A stretch of 34,760 nucleotides of DNA from Rubrivivax sp. (GCA_016790425.1 JAEUPF010000132.1:1-34760); one strand, 5' to 3'. Shown: positions 22,131 to 31,490, numbered from the stretch's first letter. Made by a program: numbers and translations. Notes: a model not told the origin generated them from the letters alone.

Positions 22131-23810
22131 TCAGCGGCGGGTTCCTTCGCGCACGAACAGCGCCGCCCGCTCGGCAACCATCAGCGTGGGCGCATTGGTG
22201 TTGCCGCTGGTGATGGTGGGCATCACGCTGGCGTCGGCGATGCGCAGCCCGGCGACGCCGCGCAGTCGAAGCTGGGGGTCCACCACCGCCATCGCGTCGT
22301 CGGCGCGGCCCATGCGGCAGGTGCCCACCGGATGGAAGATGGTCGTGCCGATGTCGCCGGCCAGGCGCGCCAGGTCTTCGTCGCTGTCGAACTGCGGCCC
22401 GGGCTTCAGCTCGCGCGGGGCGAAGCGCGCCAACGCCGGCATCGAGGCGATGCGCCGCGTCAGCCGAAGCGACGCCGCGGCGACCGAGCGGTCCTCGGGA
22501 GCGCTCAGGTAGTTGGCCTGGATGCGCGGCGCGGCGGCGGGGTCTGCGCAGCGGATGCGAACATGCCCGCGCGAGCGCGGGTTCAGGTTGCACACGCTGG
22601 CGGTGAAGGCGTCCTCGCGGTGCAGCGGCTCGCCGAAGGCGTCCAGGCTGAGCGGCTGCACGTGGTACTCGAGGTCCGGAAACGCGAGCCCGGGCGCCGA
22701 GCGTGCGAAGGCGCCGAGCTGCGACGGCGACATGCTCATCGGCCCGCTGCGCGCCAGCAGGTACTGCAGGCCGATGCCCGCCTTGCCCAGCCACGAGTGG
22801 GCGATGGTGTTCAGCGTGCGCGTGCCCTCGACCGCGAAGACGGCGCGGATCTGCAGATGGTCCTGCAGGTTCTCGCCGACGCCGGCGAGCACGTGCCGGG
22901 GCTCGATGCCGTGCTCGGCCAGCAATGCGGCCGGCCCGATGCCCGACAGCTGCAGGATCTGCGGCGTGGCCACGGCGCCGGCCGCGAGGATCACCTCGCC
23001 GGCGACGCGCACCGCTTCCTCGGGCGCCTGCGGGCCGCCATGGCGCACCGCCACGCCGGCGGCGCGCAGCCCGTCGCGCGTGCCCTCCAGCAGCAACCGC
23101 GTCACCTGTGCACCGGTGCGCACGACGAGGTTGCTGCGCCGGCGCACCGGGCGCAGGAAGCCCTTGCTCGCGTTCCAGCGCACGCCGCGCTTCTGGTTGA
23201 CCTCGAAGTAGCCCACGCCCTCGTTGTTGCCGCGGTTGAAGTCCTCGGTGGCCGGCAACCCGGCTTCGCGTGCCGCGGCTGCGAAGGCGTCGAGGATCGG
23301 CCAGCTCAGCCGCTGGCGCTCGACGCGCCACTCGCCGCCGGCGCCGTGCCAGGGCGCGAAGTCGCTCTCGCCGGCGCGCCAGTGGTCCTCGTGGCGGATG
23401 AAGTGCGGCAGCACGGCGTCCCAGCGCCAAGAGGGGTCGCCGGTGACCTCCGCCCAGTGGTCGTAGTCGCGCGACTGGCCGCGCATGTAGATCATCCCGT
23501 TGATGCTCGAGCACCCGCCCAGCACCTTGCCGCGCGGGTAGCGCAGGCTGCGCCCGTTCAGCCCCGCGTCGGGCTCGGTGAAGTACAGCCAGTCGGTGCG
23601 CGGATTGCCGATGCAGTACAGGTACCCCACCGGGATGTGGATCCAGGGGTAGTTGTCCTCGCCGCCGGCTTCCAGCAGCAGCACCCGGCAGCGCGGGTCC
23701 TCGCTCAGCCGGTTGGCCAGCAGGCAGCCGGCGGTGCCGGCGCCGACGATCACGTGGTCGAAGGCGGCGGCGCCGTCGGCGCGGCGGGATCCGGTCTCTG
23801 TGCTCGGCAT
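22131..23810 (-). CDS. GMC family FAD-dependent oxidoreductase (choline/alcohol dehydrogenase-like)
   Basis: 559 aa. The N-terminal FAD-binding motif is VIVGAGTAGCLLANRLSED (GAGTAG at 23-28), followed by VLLLEAGGED, the GMC signature 1 region YPRGKVLGGCSSINGMIYMRG (GKVLGGCSSING) and signature 2 GAVATPQILQLSGIG. The C-terminal catalytic region has FHPVGTCRMG and TSGNTNAPTLMVAERAA. It oxidises an alcohol to an aldehyde with FAD; substrate is not predictable beyond choline-dehydrogenase/AlkJ-like. It lacks a secretion signal. ATG 23810 is chosen; an in-frame ATG four codons upstream (23822) is equally possible, and neither has a clear ribosome site. Divergent from the RRM gene. Confidence 0.91.
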   Translation of the reverse strand: MPSTETGSRRADGAAAFDHVIVGAGTAGCLLANRLSEDPRCRVLLLEAGGEDNYPWIHIPVGYLYCIGNPRTDWLYFTEPDAGLNGRSLRYPRGKVLGGCSSINGMIYMRGQSRDYDHWAEVTGDPSWRWDAVLPHFIRHEDHWRAGESDFAPWHGAGGEWRVERQRLSWPILDAFAAAAREAGLPATEDFNRGNNEGVGYFEVNQKRGVRWNASKGFLRPVRRRSNLVVRTGAQVTRLLLEGTRDGLRAAGVAVRHGGPQAPEEAVRVAGEVILAAGAVATPQILQLSGIGPAALLAEHGIEPRHVLAGVGENLQDHLQIRAVFAVEGTRTLNTIAHSWLGKAGIGLQYLLARSGPMSMSPSQLGAFARSAPGLAFPDLEYHVQPLSLDAFGEPLHREDAFTASVCNLNPRSRGHVRIRCADPAAAPRIQANYLSAPEDRSVAAASLRLTRRIASMPALARFAPRELKPGPQFDSDEDLARLAGDIGTTIFHPVGTCRMGRADDAMAVVDPQLRLRGVAGLRIADASVMPTITSGNTNAPTLMVAERAALFVREGTRR

Positions 23811-23936
23811 GGGGCGCGCCATCGTAGGGCGCCCGGGCGCCGCAAGCGGTGCGCGGCGGGCGCAACAGCCGCCCGCCGGCCGGGGACCGAGGGTTTGCAC
23901 GGACGCGGCAAAACAACAATTGCCGGTCGCGGGCCC

Positions 23937-23967
23937 TTTACATGGCCCGCCCTACGGAACGGATAAT
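23937..23967 (+). promoter_or_regulatory. Likely sigma-70 promoter of the RRM protein gene
   Basis: TTTACA (23937-23942) and GATAAT (23962-23967) with a 19-bp spacer, in an AT-richer pocket of an otherwise GC-rich spacer. A transcript from here would carry a leader of about 95 nt before the GTG start at 24070. Confidence 0.5.
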
Positions 23968-24069
23968 CGGCCGGTCTGTGTCTGGCAGCCGCGCCTCTTG
24001 CGCATGAATCGGTTCACGCAGGGTTGAGCTCCGCATGGTTCTCGTTGTTCTTCTCTGATAGGGCTCCCC

Positions 24070-24558
<489 letters not shown>

Positions 24559-24609
24559 GCCTTGAAGGGGCGGGCGCCCGCGCGCGCCCGCCAAACCCGG
24601 GTGCCTGCA

Positions 24610-24664
24610 CAAAGGCGCTCGCTGCCCAGGCAGCCGGCGCCTTTGTGCTTTTGACTTCTTGCTT
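24610..24664 (+). terminator. Strong Rho-independent terminator after the RRM gene
   Basis: CAAAGGCGC (24610-24618) pairs with GCGCCTTTG (24637-24645), with an inner stem CTGCC/GGCAG (24622-24626, 24629-24633), followed by the T-rich run TGCTTTTGACTTCTTGCTTTT split over 24646-24664. It starts about 50 bp after the stop codon and has no T-run on the other strand, so it serves the plus-strand gene. Confidence 0.85.
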
Positions 24665-24712
24665 TTCCCGGGCCGCCCCGGCGGCTCGGCGCCGGCCCGC
24701 CGCGGCTGCGCC

Positions 24713-25870
24713 TCAAAGCGGCTGCCAGCCCTTGGCCCCGAAGCGCACCGGGCGCGCAGCCCCTTCGGCACCCAGGCACACGCCGTAGCGGAACGGCGAA
24801 GCCTCGCGGCCCGGGAACTCGAAGCGCAGGTCGCGGAAGGCGGCGCAGCGCTCGTCGCCGCCGTCTTCGGCCACGCGCCTCGTCGTCGCCAGCAGCGCCG
24901 GCGCGCCGGCGAACCAGCGATAGGTGGCGAAGGCCTCGTGCGACCAGGCGTCGAGCACCCACACCGGCGCCGCCTCGCCGTTCTCGCCGCCGAAGCGCGC
25001 CACCCGCGTCCACTGCGCTTGCGCGGCCGGCCGGTACGGCGCCGAGAGCCGGCGCAGGAAGTTGTCCGAAGGCGACGCCACGAGCGGCTCGCTGCGCCGG
25101 GTGTTGACATGCGCGACGTGGTAATCGCGCCCGTCGAAGATCGCCAGCGTCCAGTTGAACGGCGATGCCGGCCGCGGCATCGCCTCGATCCATTGCACCG
25201 CCAGGCCCTGGCGCTGCGCGTGCTCGCGCGCGATCGCCTCGCCCTCGCGCTGCCCGGTCCACGCCAGGCCGACCCACGCGCTGGCGCCGAGCAGGCCGGC
25301 CAGCGCCGGCCAGCGCCGCCGCGGCGCGACGGCCGCCAGCAGCAGGCCGGCAACGAGGAAGCCGCTGAACGCCAGGTCGATGACGAACATCGTGCCGAGA
25401 CCGAAGCGGCGGTCCGACAACGGCGCCAGCATCATCGTGCCGAACGGCGTGATCCAGTCGCCGGCGATGTGCAGCAGCACGCCGCCCAGCGCCGGCGCGA
25501 AGAGCGCCTTCCAGCCGCCGGGCCGGCCGCGCGTGACCTCGAACCAGCGCGCCAGCAACGCCGCGAGCAGCCAGGCCCACAGCGGCGCCAGCAGCACCGA
25601 GTGCGTCACGCCACGGTGCCAGCGCAGGTAGGCGAAGTCGCCGGCGAGCATGGCCAGCGCGTCGATGTCGGGAAAGGCGGCCGCGACGGCGCCGACGGTG
25701 GCCGCCTGCCACGGCGCCAGATGCCCCGGCGCATGGTCCCAGGCGGCGCTGAAGCGGCCGCCGGGCGCCAGCACCGCCGCCACCGCGGCGGGCATCGGCG
25801 GCGCCACCGGGCGCACGCACAACAGCCGCCCGAGCAGCGCGCCGGAAACGGCGTGCGTCAGCGTGTCCAT
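24713..25870 (-). CDS. DUF457/YdjM-type membrane-bound metal-dependent hydrolase
   Basis: 385 aa. It begins MDTLTHAVSGALLGRL, the family signature (His6 in LTHA). Metal-ligand positions follow in order: AAFPDIDAL, WHRGVTHSVLL and LLHIAGDWITPFGT. Four to five hydrophobic helices make up the first 200 residues. The C-terminal half (about 220-385) is a soluble extension with FNWTLAIFDGRDYHVAHVN, common in the betaproteobacterial branch. The zinc-dependent phospholipase C-like active-site pattern suggests a membrane lipid or phosphoester substrate, but none is established. ATG at 25868-25870; weak ribosome site. It lies 66 bp downstream of the SDR gene stop and may be its operon partner. Confidence 0.88.
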   Translation of the reverse strand: MDTLTHAVSGALLGRLLCVRPVAPPMPAAVAAVLAPGGRFSAAWDHAPGHLAPWQAATVGAVAAAFPDIDALAMLAGDFAYLRWHRGVTHSVLLAPLWAWLLAALLARWFEVTRGRPGGWKALFAPALGGVLLHIAGDWITPFGTMMLAPLSDRRFGLGTMFVIDLAFSGFLVAGLLLAAVAPRRRWPALAGLLGASAWVGLAWTGQREGEAIAREHAQRQGLAVQWIEAMPRPASPFNWTLAIFDGRDYHVAHVNTRRSEPLVASPSDNFLRRLSAPYRPAAQAQWTRVARFGGENGEAAPVWVLDAWSHEAFATYRWFAGAPALLATTRRVAEDGGDERCAAFRDLRFEFPGREASPFRYGVCLGAEGAARPVRFGAKGWQPL

Positions 25871-25936
25871 GCGGCAACTTTCGCCGTTAGGCGCCTGTCA
25901 TCGGGGGGGTCGGCGTCGGCTGCCACGGCCGGCCGC

Positions 25937-26809
25937 TCACGGCTCGCCTGCGGCGGGGTCGTCGCGGGCGCCGGCCGGTGCGCTCGCGCCGTTGGCGGCC
26001 GCGGCACCGGTGCCGCCGCCGCCGCGGCGGGGCTTGCGCTGCCGACCCTTGAAGAGGCGGTCGTACAGCGCGTCCGGGGCGTTGCGCATCAGCGGCGCGA
26101 CGAGCGCCATCTGCCACGGGATGACGCGGCGGCTCGTCCCGGCGGCGATGGCCGCGACGGCACGTTCGGCGAACGATTCGGCGCTGATGAGGAACGGCAT
26201 CGCGTACGGGTTGCGCGCCGTCAGCGGCGTGGCCACGTAGCCGGGCACCAGCGTCACCACGCGCACGCCGCTGCCGCGGTACTCCACCCGCAGGCTCTCG
26301 CAGTAGGCCACCAGCGCCGCCTTGCTGGCGCAGTAGGCGCCGTGGCCGGGCAGCCCGCGCACCGAGGCCATGCTGGCCACGCCCACCAGGCGGCCGCTGC
26401 CGCGCACCCGCATCGGCTCGACGAAGGGGTGGAAGGTGGCCGCGACGCCGAGCACGTTGAGCATCAGCGTCTCGCGCATCACGCCGAGGTCGGCGCGTTC
26501 ACGCGTGTCCATGCCCACGCTGATGCCGGCGTTGGCGACGACGACATCGGGCAGCCCTTGGCGTTCGATGCACGCCTGGCCGGCGGCGACGGCGGCCGCT
26601 TCGTCGGCCACGTCGGCGGCGTAGGCCACACAGCGCTCGGGCCCGAGCCCGCAAGCGGCGGCCCATGCCTGCATCGCCTGGGCGCGCCGGGCCACCAGCG
26701 CCAGCCGCCAGCCGAGCTGCGCATAGCGTGCCGCCAGTGCCTGGCCGATGCCGCTCGAAGCGCCGGTGATGAACGCCAGCGGCGCCGCTTCGTTCGCTGC
26801 CATCGTCAT
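25937..26809 (-). CDS. SDR family NAD(P)-dependent oxidoreductase
   Basis: 290 aa classical short-chain dehydrogenase. The Rossmann motif TGASSGIG is at 15-22, Asp66 in AADVAD, NAG at 93-95, catalytic Ser146 in GVASMAS, Tyr159 and Lys163 in YCASK, then PGYVATPLT. The C-terminal roughly 40 residues (RQRKPRRGGGG onward) are basic then Gly/Ala-rich and outside the fold. The ATG overlaps the lptC stop by 4 bp (ATGA), so it is translationally coupled to the LPS genes; a second ATG two codons later is also possible. Substrate is not predictable; relatives reduce keto groups of lipids or sugars. Its place directly after lptC is where lptA is usually found. Confidence 0.92.
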   Translation of the reverse strand: MTMAANEAAPLAFITGASSGIGQALAARYAQLGWRLALVARRAQAMQAWAAACGLGPERCVAYAADVADEAAAVAAGQACIERQGLPDVVVANAGISVGMDTRERADLGVMRETLMLNVLGVAATFHPFVEPMRVRGSGRLVGVASMASVRGLPGHGAYCASKAALVAYCESLRVEYRGSGVRVVTLVPGYVATPLTARNPYAMPFLISAESFAERAVAAIAAGTSRRVIPWQMALVAPLMRNAPDALYDRLFKGRQRKPRRGGGGTGAAAANGASAPAGARDDPAAGEP

Positions 26810-27540
26810 CGCTCCCCGTCCTGGCCGCCCGCCGAGGCCCCGGCGCGGGCCGCCTTCGGCACGTCGGGCACGTTCGAAACGCGCGGCTCGAGCACGGCGC
26901 GCACCGGACCCATCAGTTCGAGCTTGCGCGCGGCGTTGTCGTAGTCGACGCCGGCGGCCGTCAGCTCGCTGCCGCCCACGCGCACCAGCACCGGCCGATT
27001 CGAGCGCACGCGCTCGGTGACGAGGAACGCATGCAGGAACTCGCTGCGGATGTACACCGGGCGGCCGCTGGCGTCACGGCTGGTGACCTCGGCGCCGCCG
27101 AGCAACTGGATCTCGCTGCCGTCGCCGTTGCCCAGCGCCCGCCGCGCCGTGGCCAGCGTCTCGCGGCCGTCGGGGGCGAAGGCGCGGATCCGCGCGCCTT
27201 CGATCTCGACGCGGTCGGTGTCGGGGTAGTGGCGCAGCCAGTCGCCTTCGATGCGCAGCTTCAGGCGGCCGTCGGCCGCGAAGCGTTCGAGCGCGAAGGT
27301 GCGCATCGTGTAGTCGGGCTCGCTGCGCACCGGCCGCGCCGCCGCCGGCGCCTCGGGCACCGGCGTGTGCTTGACCAGCCACCACGTGGCCAGCGCGATG
27401 GCCAGCATCAGCAGCAGCGGCAGATACGCCGACAACGCGTCGCGAAGGCGAAGGTGCCACGGCACGCGAGCGCGCCGCGCGGCGGCGCCGAACGAGATGT
27501 CGACCTCGGGCAGGTCGGGCAGGTTCAGCTCGACGGACAA
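26806..27540 (-). CDS. lptC: LptC, lipopolysaccharide transport bitopic protein
   Basis: 244 aa. After a short cytoplasmic N-terminus comes one membrane helix (about 38-58, SAYLPLLLMLAIALATWWLVKHTP) and the periplasmic beta-jellyroll domain: DYTMRTFALERFAADGRLKLRIEGDWLRHYPDTDRVEIEGARI (for instance YTMRTFALERFAADG and HYPDTDRVEIEGARI), then GGAEVTSRDA and SEFLHAFLVTERVRSNRPV. LptC receives LPS from LptB2FG and passes it to LptA. The start is TTG at 27538-27540 with GAGG 8 nt upstream; no ATG or GTG exists between the kdsC stop and the helix, and a CTG overlapping the kdsC stop is a less likely alternative. The N-terminus (VELNLPDLPEVDISFG) is longer than in enterobacteria. Confidence 0.85.
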   Translation of the reverse strand: MSVELNLPDLPEVDISFGAAARRARVPWHLRLRDALSAYLPLLLMLAIALATWWLVKHTPVPEAPAAARPVRSEPDYTMRTFALERFAADGRLKLRIEGDWLRHYPDTDRVEIEGARIRAFAPDGRETLATARRALGNGDGSEIQLLGGAEVTSRDASGRPVYIRSEFLHAFLVTERVRSNRPVLVRVGGSELTAAGVDYDNAARKLELMGPVRAVLEPRVSNVPDVPKAARAGASAGGQDGER

Positions 27541-27644
27541 GCGCGGAACCTCGGGCTTCGGCGTTGGGCTGCGGTCGGCGCGCGCGCGGGGCAGGCGGGC
27601 GATGGACGCGTTGGCGGCGGTCGCGGGCGCGGCGGCGCGGGCCT

Positions 27645-28223
27645 TCAGCGCGCGTCCAGCGTGGCGCCGCTGCCGGCGTGCCGCGCCAGCAGCACGGCAT
27701 AGCGGCCGGCGGCCATCAGCAGCAGGTCGCAGAACTCGCGCGCCGCGCCTTCGCCGCCGCGGGCGCCGGTGACGTAGTGCACCGCCGCGCGCACTTCGGC
27801 ATGCGCGTTCGGCGGCGCCGCAGCAAAGCCGGCACGCGACAGCAGCGCCAGGTCGGGCCAGTCGTCGCCGATCGCCGCGACATCGGGCCACTCGAGCTGC
27901 AGCGGCGCGAGCAGCGCCTCGGCCGCCGCGAGCTTGTCGCCGGCGCCGCAGGCGACGCGCGAAACGCCCAGGTCCGCCAGGCGCCGCCGCAGCGGCGCGC
28001 TGTCGCGGCCGCTCACCACCAGCGGCTCGATGCCGCCTTCGCGCAGCAGCTTCAGGCCGTGCCCGTCGAGGACGTGGAACGCCTTGGTCGTCTCGCCGTC
28101 GGCGCTGATCGTGAGCGTGCCGTCGGTGAGCACGCCGTCGACGTCGAAGATGGCCGCCTTCATGCCCAGGCCGCGGCCCTGCGCGCGCAGCAGCACCTCG
28201 GGCGCGAAGCCGAGCGCCGGCAT
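27645..28223 (-). CDS. kdsC: 3-deoxy-D-manno-octulosonate 8-phosphate phosphatase
   Basis: 192 aa HAD-family phosphatase that releases KDO from KDO-8-phosphate for lipid A core synthesis. HAD motif I is DVDGVLTDG with Asp27 and Asp29; motif II is Ser in VVSGRDS; motif III Lys is in GAGDKLAAAE; motif IV is GDDWPDL. It is a cap-less C0-type HAD of normal length. The ATG lies one base after the kdsD stop (TGA-G-ATG), which implies coupling. A start at Met21 (MKAAIFDVDG) would give the core only; the upstream ATG is preferred because it abuts kdsD. Confidence 0.93.
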   Translation of the reverse strand: MPALGFAPEVLLRAQGRGLGMKAAIFDVDGVLTDGTLTISADGETTKAFHVLDGHGLKLLREGGIEPLVVSGRDSAPLRRRLADLGVSRVACGAGDKLAAAEALLAPLQLEWPDVAAIGDDWPDLALLSRAGFAAAPPNAHAEVRAAVHYVTGARGGEGAAREFCDLLLMAAGRYAVLLARHAGSGATLDAR

Positions 28224-28224
28224 C

Positions 28225-29304
28225 TCAGATCACCTTGGCACGCATGAGGTCGTTGGAGTTCAGCGCCCCGACGAGCCGGCCGTCGGCATCGACGACGAGC
28301 ACGCTGGTGACGCGGTGCTGCTCCATGACACCGGCGGCGTCCACGGCAAGCGCGTCGTCGCGAACGAGGCGCGGGCCACCGTGCATCACTTCGGCAGCGC
28401 TCAGGCGCGCCAGGTGGCGCAGGTCGCCGGCGCTGCGTTCGATGAGCCGGCGCAGGTCGCCATCGGTGAAGATGCCCAGCGGCCGCAGCGCTTCGTCGAC
28501 GACGGCGGCGAAGCCCAGGCCCTTGCCGGTCATCTCGCGCAGCAGCTCGTTGAAGGGCGCCGCCGGCGGCACGCGCGGCACCGCTTCGCCGCTGCGCATC
28601 AGGTCGCGCACGTGCATCAGCAGCTTGCGCCCGAGGCTGCCGCCGGGGTGCGAGCGCGCGAAGTCCACTTCACGGAAGCCGCGCGCGTCCAGCAGCGCCA
28701 CCGCCAGCGCGTCGCCGAGCGCCATCTGCGCCATCGTGCTGGCCGTGGGCGCGAGGTTCAGCGGGCACGCTTCCTCGGCCACCGCCGCGGCGAGCACGAT
28801 CTCGGCGTGCCGCGCCAGCGTTGATTCGGCACTGCCGGTCATCGCGATCAGCCTGGCGCCCAGGCGCCGGATGGCCGGCAGGATGGCGGCGAGTTCGTCG
28901 CTTTCGCCGCTGTTGGAAAGCGCGAGCACGATGTCGCCGGCGAGCACCATGCCCAGGTCACCATGGCTCGCCTCGGCGGGGTGGACGAAGAAGGCCGGCG
29001 TGCCGGTGGAGGCCAGCGTCGCGGCGATCTTGCGCCCGACATGGCCGCTCTTGCCCATGCCCATCACGACGACGCGGCCGCCGCATTCGAGGATCGCGCG
29101 CACCGCGGCGGCGAAGCCCGCGCGCTCGTCGCCGCCGAGCTGAAGCGCCAGGCCCTGCACCGCGCGCGCTTCGATCTCGAAGGTGCGCACGGCCAGCGCC
29201 AGCGCGCGTTCGGCGTCGAAGGCGGGCGCCGAGGAGGCGGTCGCCGCGGCGGGCGAAGCGGGGGCGGAAGGGAAGGCGGGAGGGGAGGCGGGAGGCGGGG
29301 TCAT
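28225..29304 (-). CDS. kdsD: Arabinose-5-phosphate isomerase (SIS plus two CBS domains)
   Basis: 359 aa. It converts ribulose-5-phosphate to arabinose-5-phosphate, the first step to KDO. The SIS domain is at about 60-200 (VVVMGMGKSGHVGRKIAATLASTGTPAFFVHPAEA, with MGKSGHVGRKIA; ASHGDLGMV; LALSNSGESDEL), followed by two CBS domains at about 235-355 (FAAVVDEALRPLGIFTDGDLRR; VTSVLVVDADGRLVGALNSNDLMRAKVI ending the protein). The first 30 residues are Ala/Pro/Ser-rich and not part of the fold. ATG 29304 is chosen; an in-frame ATG at 29340 has a better ribosome site (GGAG, 9 nt) and would add 12 residues. First gene of kdsD-kdsC-lptC-SDR; divergent from the antiporter gene with a 114-bp spacer. Confidence 0.92.
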   Translation of the reverse strand: MTPPPASPPAFPSAPASPAAATASSAPAFDAERALALAVRTFEIEARAVQGLALQLGGDERAGFAAAVRAILECGGRVVVMGMGKSGHVGRKIAATLASTGTPAFFVHPAEASHGDLGMVLAGDIVLALSNSGESDELAAILPAIRRLGARLIAMTGSAESTLARHAEIVLAAAVAEEACPLNLAPTASTMAQMALGDALAVALLDARGFREVDFARSHPGGSLGRKLLMHVRDLMRSGEAVPRVPPAAPFNELLREMTGKGLGFAAVVDEALRPLGIFTDGDLRRLIERSAGDLRHLARLSAAEVMHGGPRLVRDDALAVDAAGVMEQHRVTSVLVVDADGRLVGALNSNDLMRAKVI

Positions 29305-29418
29305 CGGGGCGCCGGAGCCGGCCTGGCACGGACCTCGCATGCGATAGTTCTCCATTCTAGGCAGCGCCCAGGCGCCGCACACCGCCGCCTGGCCCCACCG
29401 ACACAAGCCCCGTCCGCC

Positions 29419-31425
29419 TTGGCCTCCACGCTCGAGCTCGTGCTGCTGTATCTCGTCGCCGCAGTGGCGGGGGTGGTGCTGTGCCGCTCGCTGAAGCTGC
29501 CGCCGATGCTCGGCTACCTGGTGGTCGGCGTGCTGATCGGGCCGCACACGCTGGCCATCACGCACGACAGCGGCGCGGTGGGCGTGCTGGCCGAGTTCGG
29601 CGTCGTCTTCCTGATGTTCGTCATCGGGCTGGAGTTCAACCTGCCCAAGCTGCGCAGCATGCGCTCGCTGGTGTTCGGGCTCGGCTCGGCGCAGGTGCTG
29701 CTGACGATGGCCGGCACGCTGGCCGGGCACGCGCTGCTGGTGTTCGGCTGGCACACGCTGACCGGGCAGCGCTGGGAGATGTCGTGGCGCGGTGCCGTCG
29801 TGCTGGGCGGCGCCATCGCGATGAGCAGCACCGCCATCGTCGTCAAGCTGATGGCCGAGCGGCTCGAACTGGAAAGCGAGCACGGCCGCCGCGTGATGGG
29901 CGTGCTGCTGTTCCAGGACCTGGCAGTGGTGCCCTTGCTGGTGCTGATCCCGGCGCTGAACTCGCCGCCCGAGCAGCTGCTGGGCGCGATGGGTTTCGCG
30001 CTCGTCAAGGCCGCCGCGCTGCTGGCCGTGCTGCTGCTGGGCGGCCAGAAGGTGATGCGCTGGTGGCTGACGCTGGTGGCGCGGCGCAAGAGCGAAGAGC
30101 TGTTCGTCCTCAACCTGCTGCTGGTGACGCTGGGCCTCGCCTGGCTGACCGAGCACGCCGGCCTGTCGCTGGCGCTGGGCGCCTTCGTCGCCGGCATGCT
30201 GGTGGCAGAGACCGAATACAAGCACCAGGTCGAGACCGACATCCGGCCGTTCCACGACGTGCTGCTGGGCTTGTTCTTCATCACCATCGGCATGAAGCTC
30301 GACTGGCGGCCGGTGTTCGACCAGTGGCTCCTGGTGCTGCTGCTGACCACCGGCCCGGTGCTCGCCAAGGCGGCGCTGGTGGCCGCGCTCACCTTCGCGT
30401 TCCGCGCCAGCCCGGGCGTGGCGTTGCGCACCGGCCTGTACCTGGCGCAGGCGGGCGAATTCGGCTTCGTGCTGCTGGCGCTGGGGACCGACAACGGCCT
30501 CGTGGCGCCGCAGTGGACCAGCCCGGTCCTCGCCAGCATGGTGCTGTCGATGCTGGTGACGCCGATCCTCGTGCACTACAGCGACCGCATCGTCAACAAG
30601 CTGAGCGCCAGCGACTGGCTGATGCAGTCGGTGGCGATGACCAACATCGCCAAGCGCTCGATGGCCGCCGAGCGGCACGTGATCATCTGCGGCTACGGCC
30701 GCAGCGGCCAGGCGCTGGCGCGCCTGCTGTCGCAGGAGCGCATCCCGTACATGGCGCTCGACCTCGACCCCGACCGCGTGCGCCAGGCCGCTGCCGCCGG
30801 CCAGAGCGTCGTCTTCGGCGACGCGGCGCGGCTGCAAAGCCTGATGGCTGCCGGCCTGGCCCGCGCCGCCGCGGTGGTGGTGAGCTACCACGACACCGCC
30901 TCGGCCCTGAAGATCCTGGTCCAGGTGCAAGGGCACGCGCCGAAGGTTCCCGTCATCGTGCGCACGGTGGACGACGCCGACATCGACCGCCTGAAGGCCG
31001 CCGGCGCCACCGAAGTGGTGCCCGAGGCGATCGAGGGCTCGCTGATGCTCGCCGGGCACGCGCTGGCGCTGGTGGGCGTGCCGATGCAGCGCGTGATCCG
31101 CATCACCCGCGACGCCCGCGACGCCCGCTACACGCTGCTGCGCGGCTACTTCCACGGTGCCGACGACGACACCGTCGAAGAGCTCGACCAGGCGCGCCTG
31201 CGCAGCGTGACGCTGCCGCAGGCGGCGGTGGCGGTCGGCCGGCGCCTGGACGACCTGGCGCTGCCGGCGATCGGCGTCAACGTGGTCTCGGTCCGCCGCG
31301 CCTCGGGCCGCGTCGGCGCGGCCGACGGCACGATGGTGCTCGGCGGCGGCGACACGCTGGTGCTGCGCGGCACGCCCGAGCCGCTGGCGCTGGCCGAAGA
31401 GAAGCTGCTCGGCGGCGACGACTGA
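29419..31425 (+). CDS. KefB/KefC-type monovalent cation:proton antiporter
   Basis: 668 aa CPA2 transporter in the inner membrane. The first roughly 385 residues form about 12-13 helices with LPPMLGYLVVGVLIGPHTL, FLMFVIGLEFNLPKL and LSLALGAFVAGMLVAET. The cytoplasmic TrkA-N domain starts at about 419 with the Rossmann motif HVIICGYGRSGQALARLL, followed by DLDPDRV. A TrkA-C domain ends the protein (GRRLDDLALPAIGVNVVSV, GGGDTLVLRGTPEPL). It likely exports K+ or Na+ in exchange for H+. The start is TTG at 29419, chosen because homologues begin with the equivalent of STLELVLLYL; no ribosome site is clear. No KefF/KefG-type partner is next to it. A kefB-like gene divergent from kdsD is common in Burkholderiales as far as I recall. 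Confidence 0.9.
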   Translation: MASTLELVLLYLVAAVAGVVLCRSLKLPPMLGYLVVGVLIGPHTLAITHDSGAVGVLAEFGVVFLMFVIGLEFNLPKLRSMRSLVFGLGSAQVLLTMAGTLAGHALLVFGWHTLTGQRWEMSWRGAVVLGGAIAMSSTAIVVKLMAERLELESEHGRRVMGVLLFQDLAVVPLLVLIPALNSPPEQLLGAMGFALVKAAALLAVLLLGGQKVMRWWLTLVARRKSEELFVLNLLLVTLGLAWLTEHAGLSLALGAFVAGMLVAETEYKHQVETDIRPFHDVLLGLFFITIGMKLDWRPVFDQWLLVLLLTTGPVLAKAALVAALTFAFRASPGVALRTGLYLAQAGEFGFVLLALGTDNGLVAPQWTSPVLASMVLSMLVTPILVHYSDRIVNKLSASDWLMQSVAMTNIAKRSMAAERHVIICGYGRSGQALARLLSQERIPYMALDLDPDRVRQAAAAGQSVVFGDAARLQSLMAAGLARAAAVVVSYHDTASALKILVQVQGHAPKVPVIVRTVDDADIDRLKAAGATEVVPEAIEGSLMLAGHALALVGVPMQRVIRITRDARDARYTLLRGYFHGADDDTVEELDQARLRSVTLPQAAVAVGRRLDDLALPAIGVNVVSVRRASGRVGAADGTMVLGGGDTLVLRGTPEPLALAEEKLLGGDD

Positions 31426-31490
31426 CGGCGGCGCGCGCAAAGGCGGCTGCGCGGCCGCCCCTTTGCCGCCGCCGGGGCGTGGTGGCCGGT

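Noticed and set aside
21419-22177. 252-codon minus-strand frame covering the HDOD-GMC spacer
   Set aside because: It runs through the structured spacer and out of frame into HDOD; no domain, no ribosome site, and composition differs from the real genes.
21645-23966. 773-codon plus-strand frame opposite the GMC oxidoreductase
   Set aside because: Shadow of the minus-strand gene, which has clear FAD and GMC motifs.
28225-31440. 1071-codon minus-strand frame ending in KdsD
   Set aside because: Everything upstream of about 29355 is antisense of the KefB/C-type antiporter; only the C-terminal part is a real protein.
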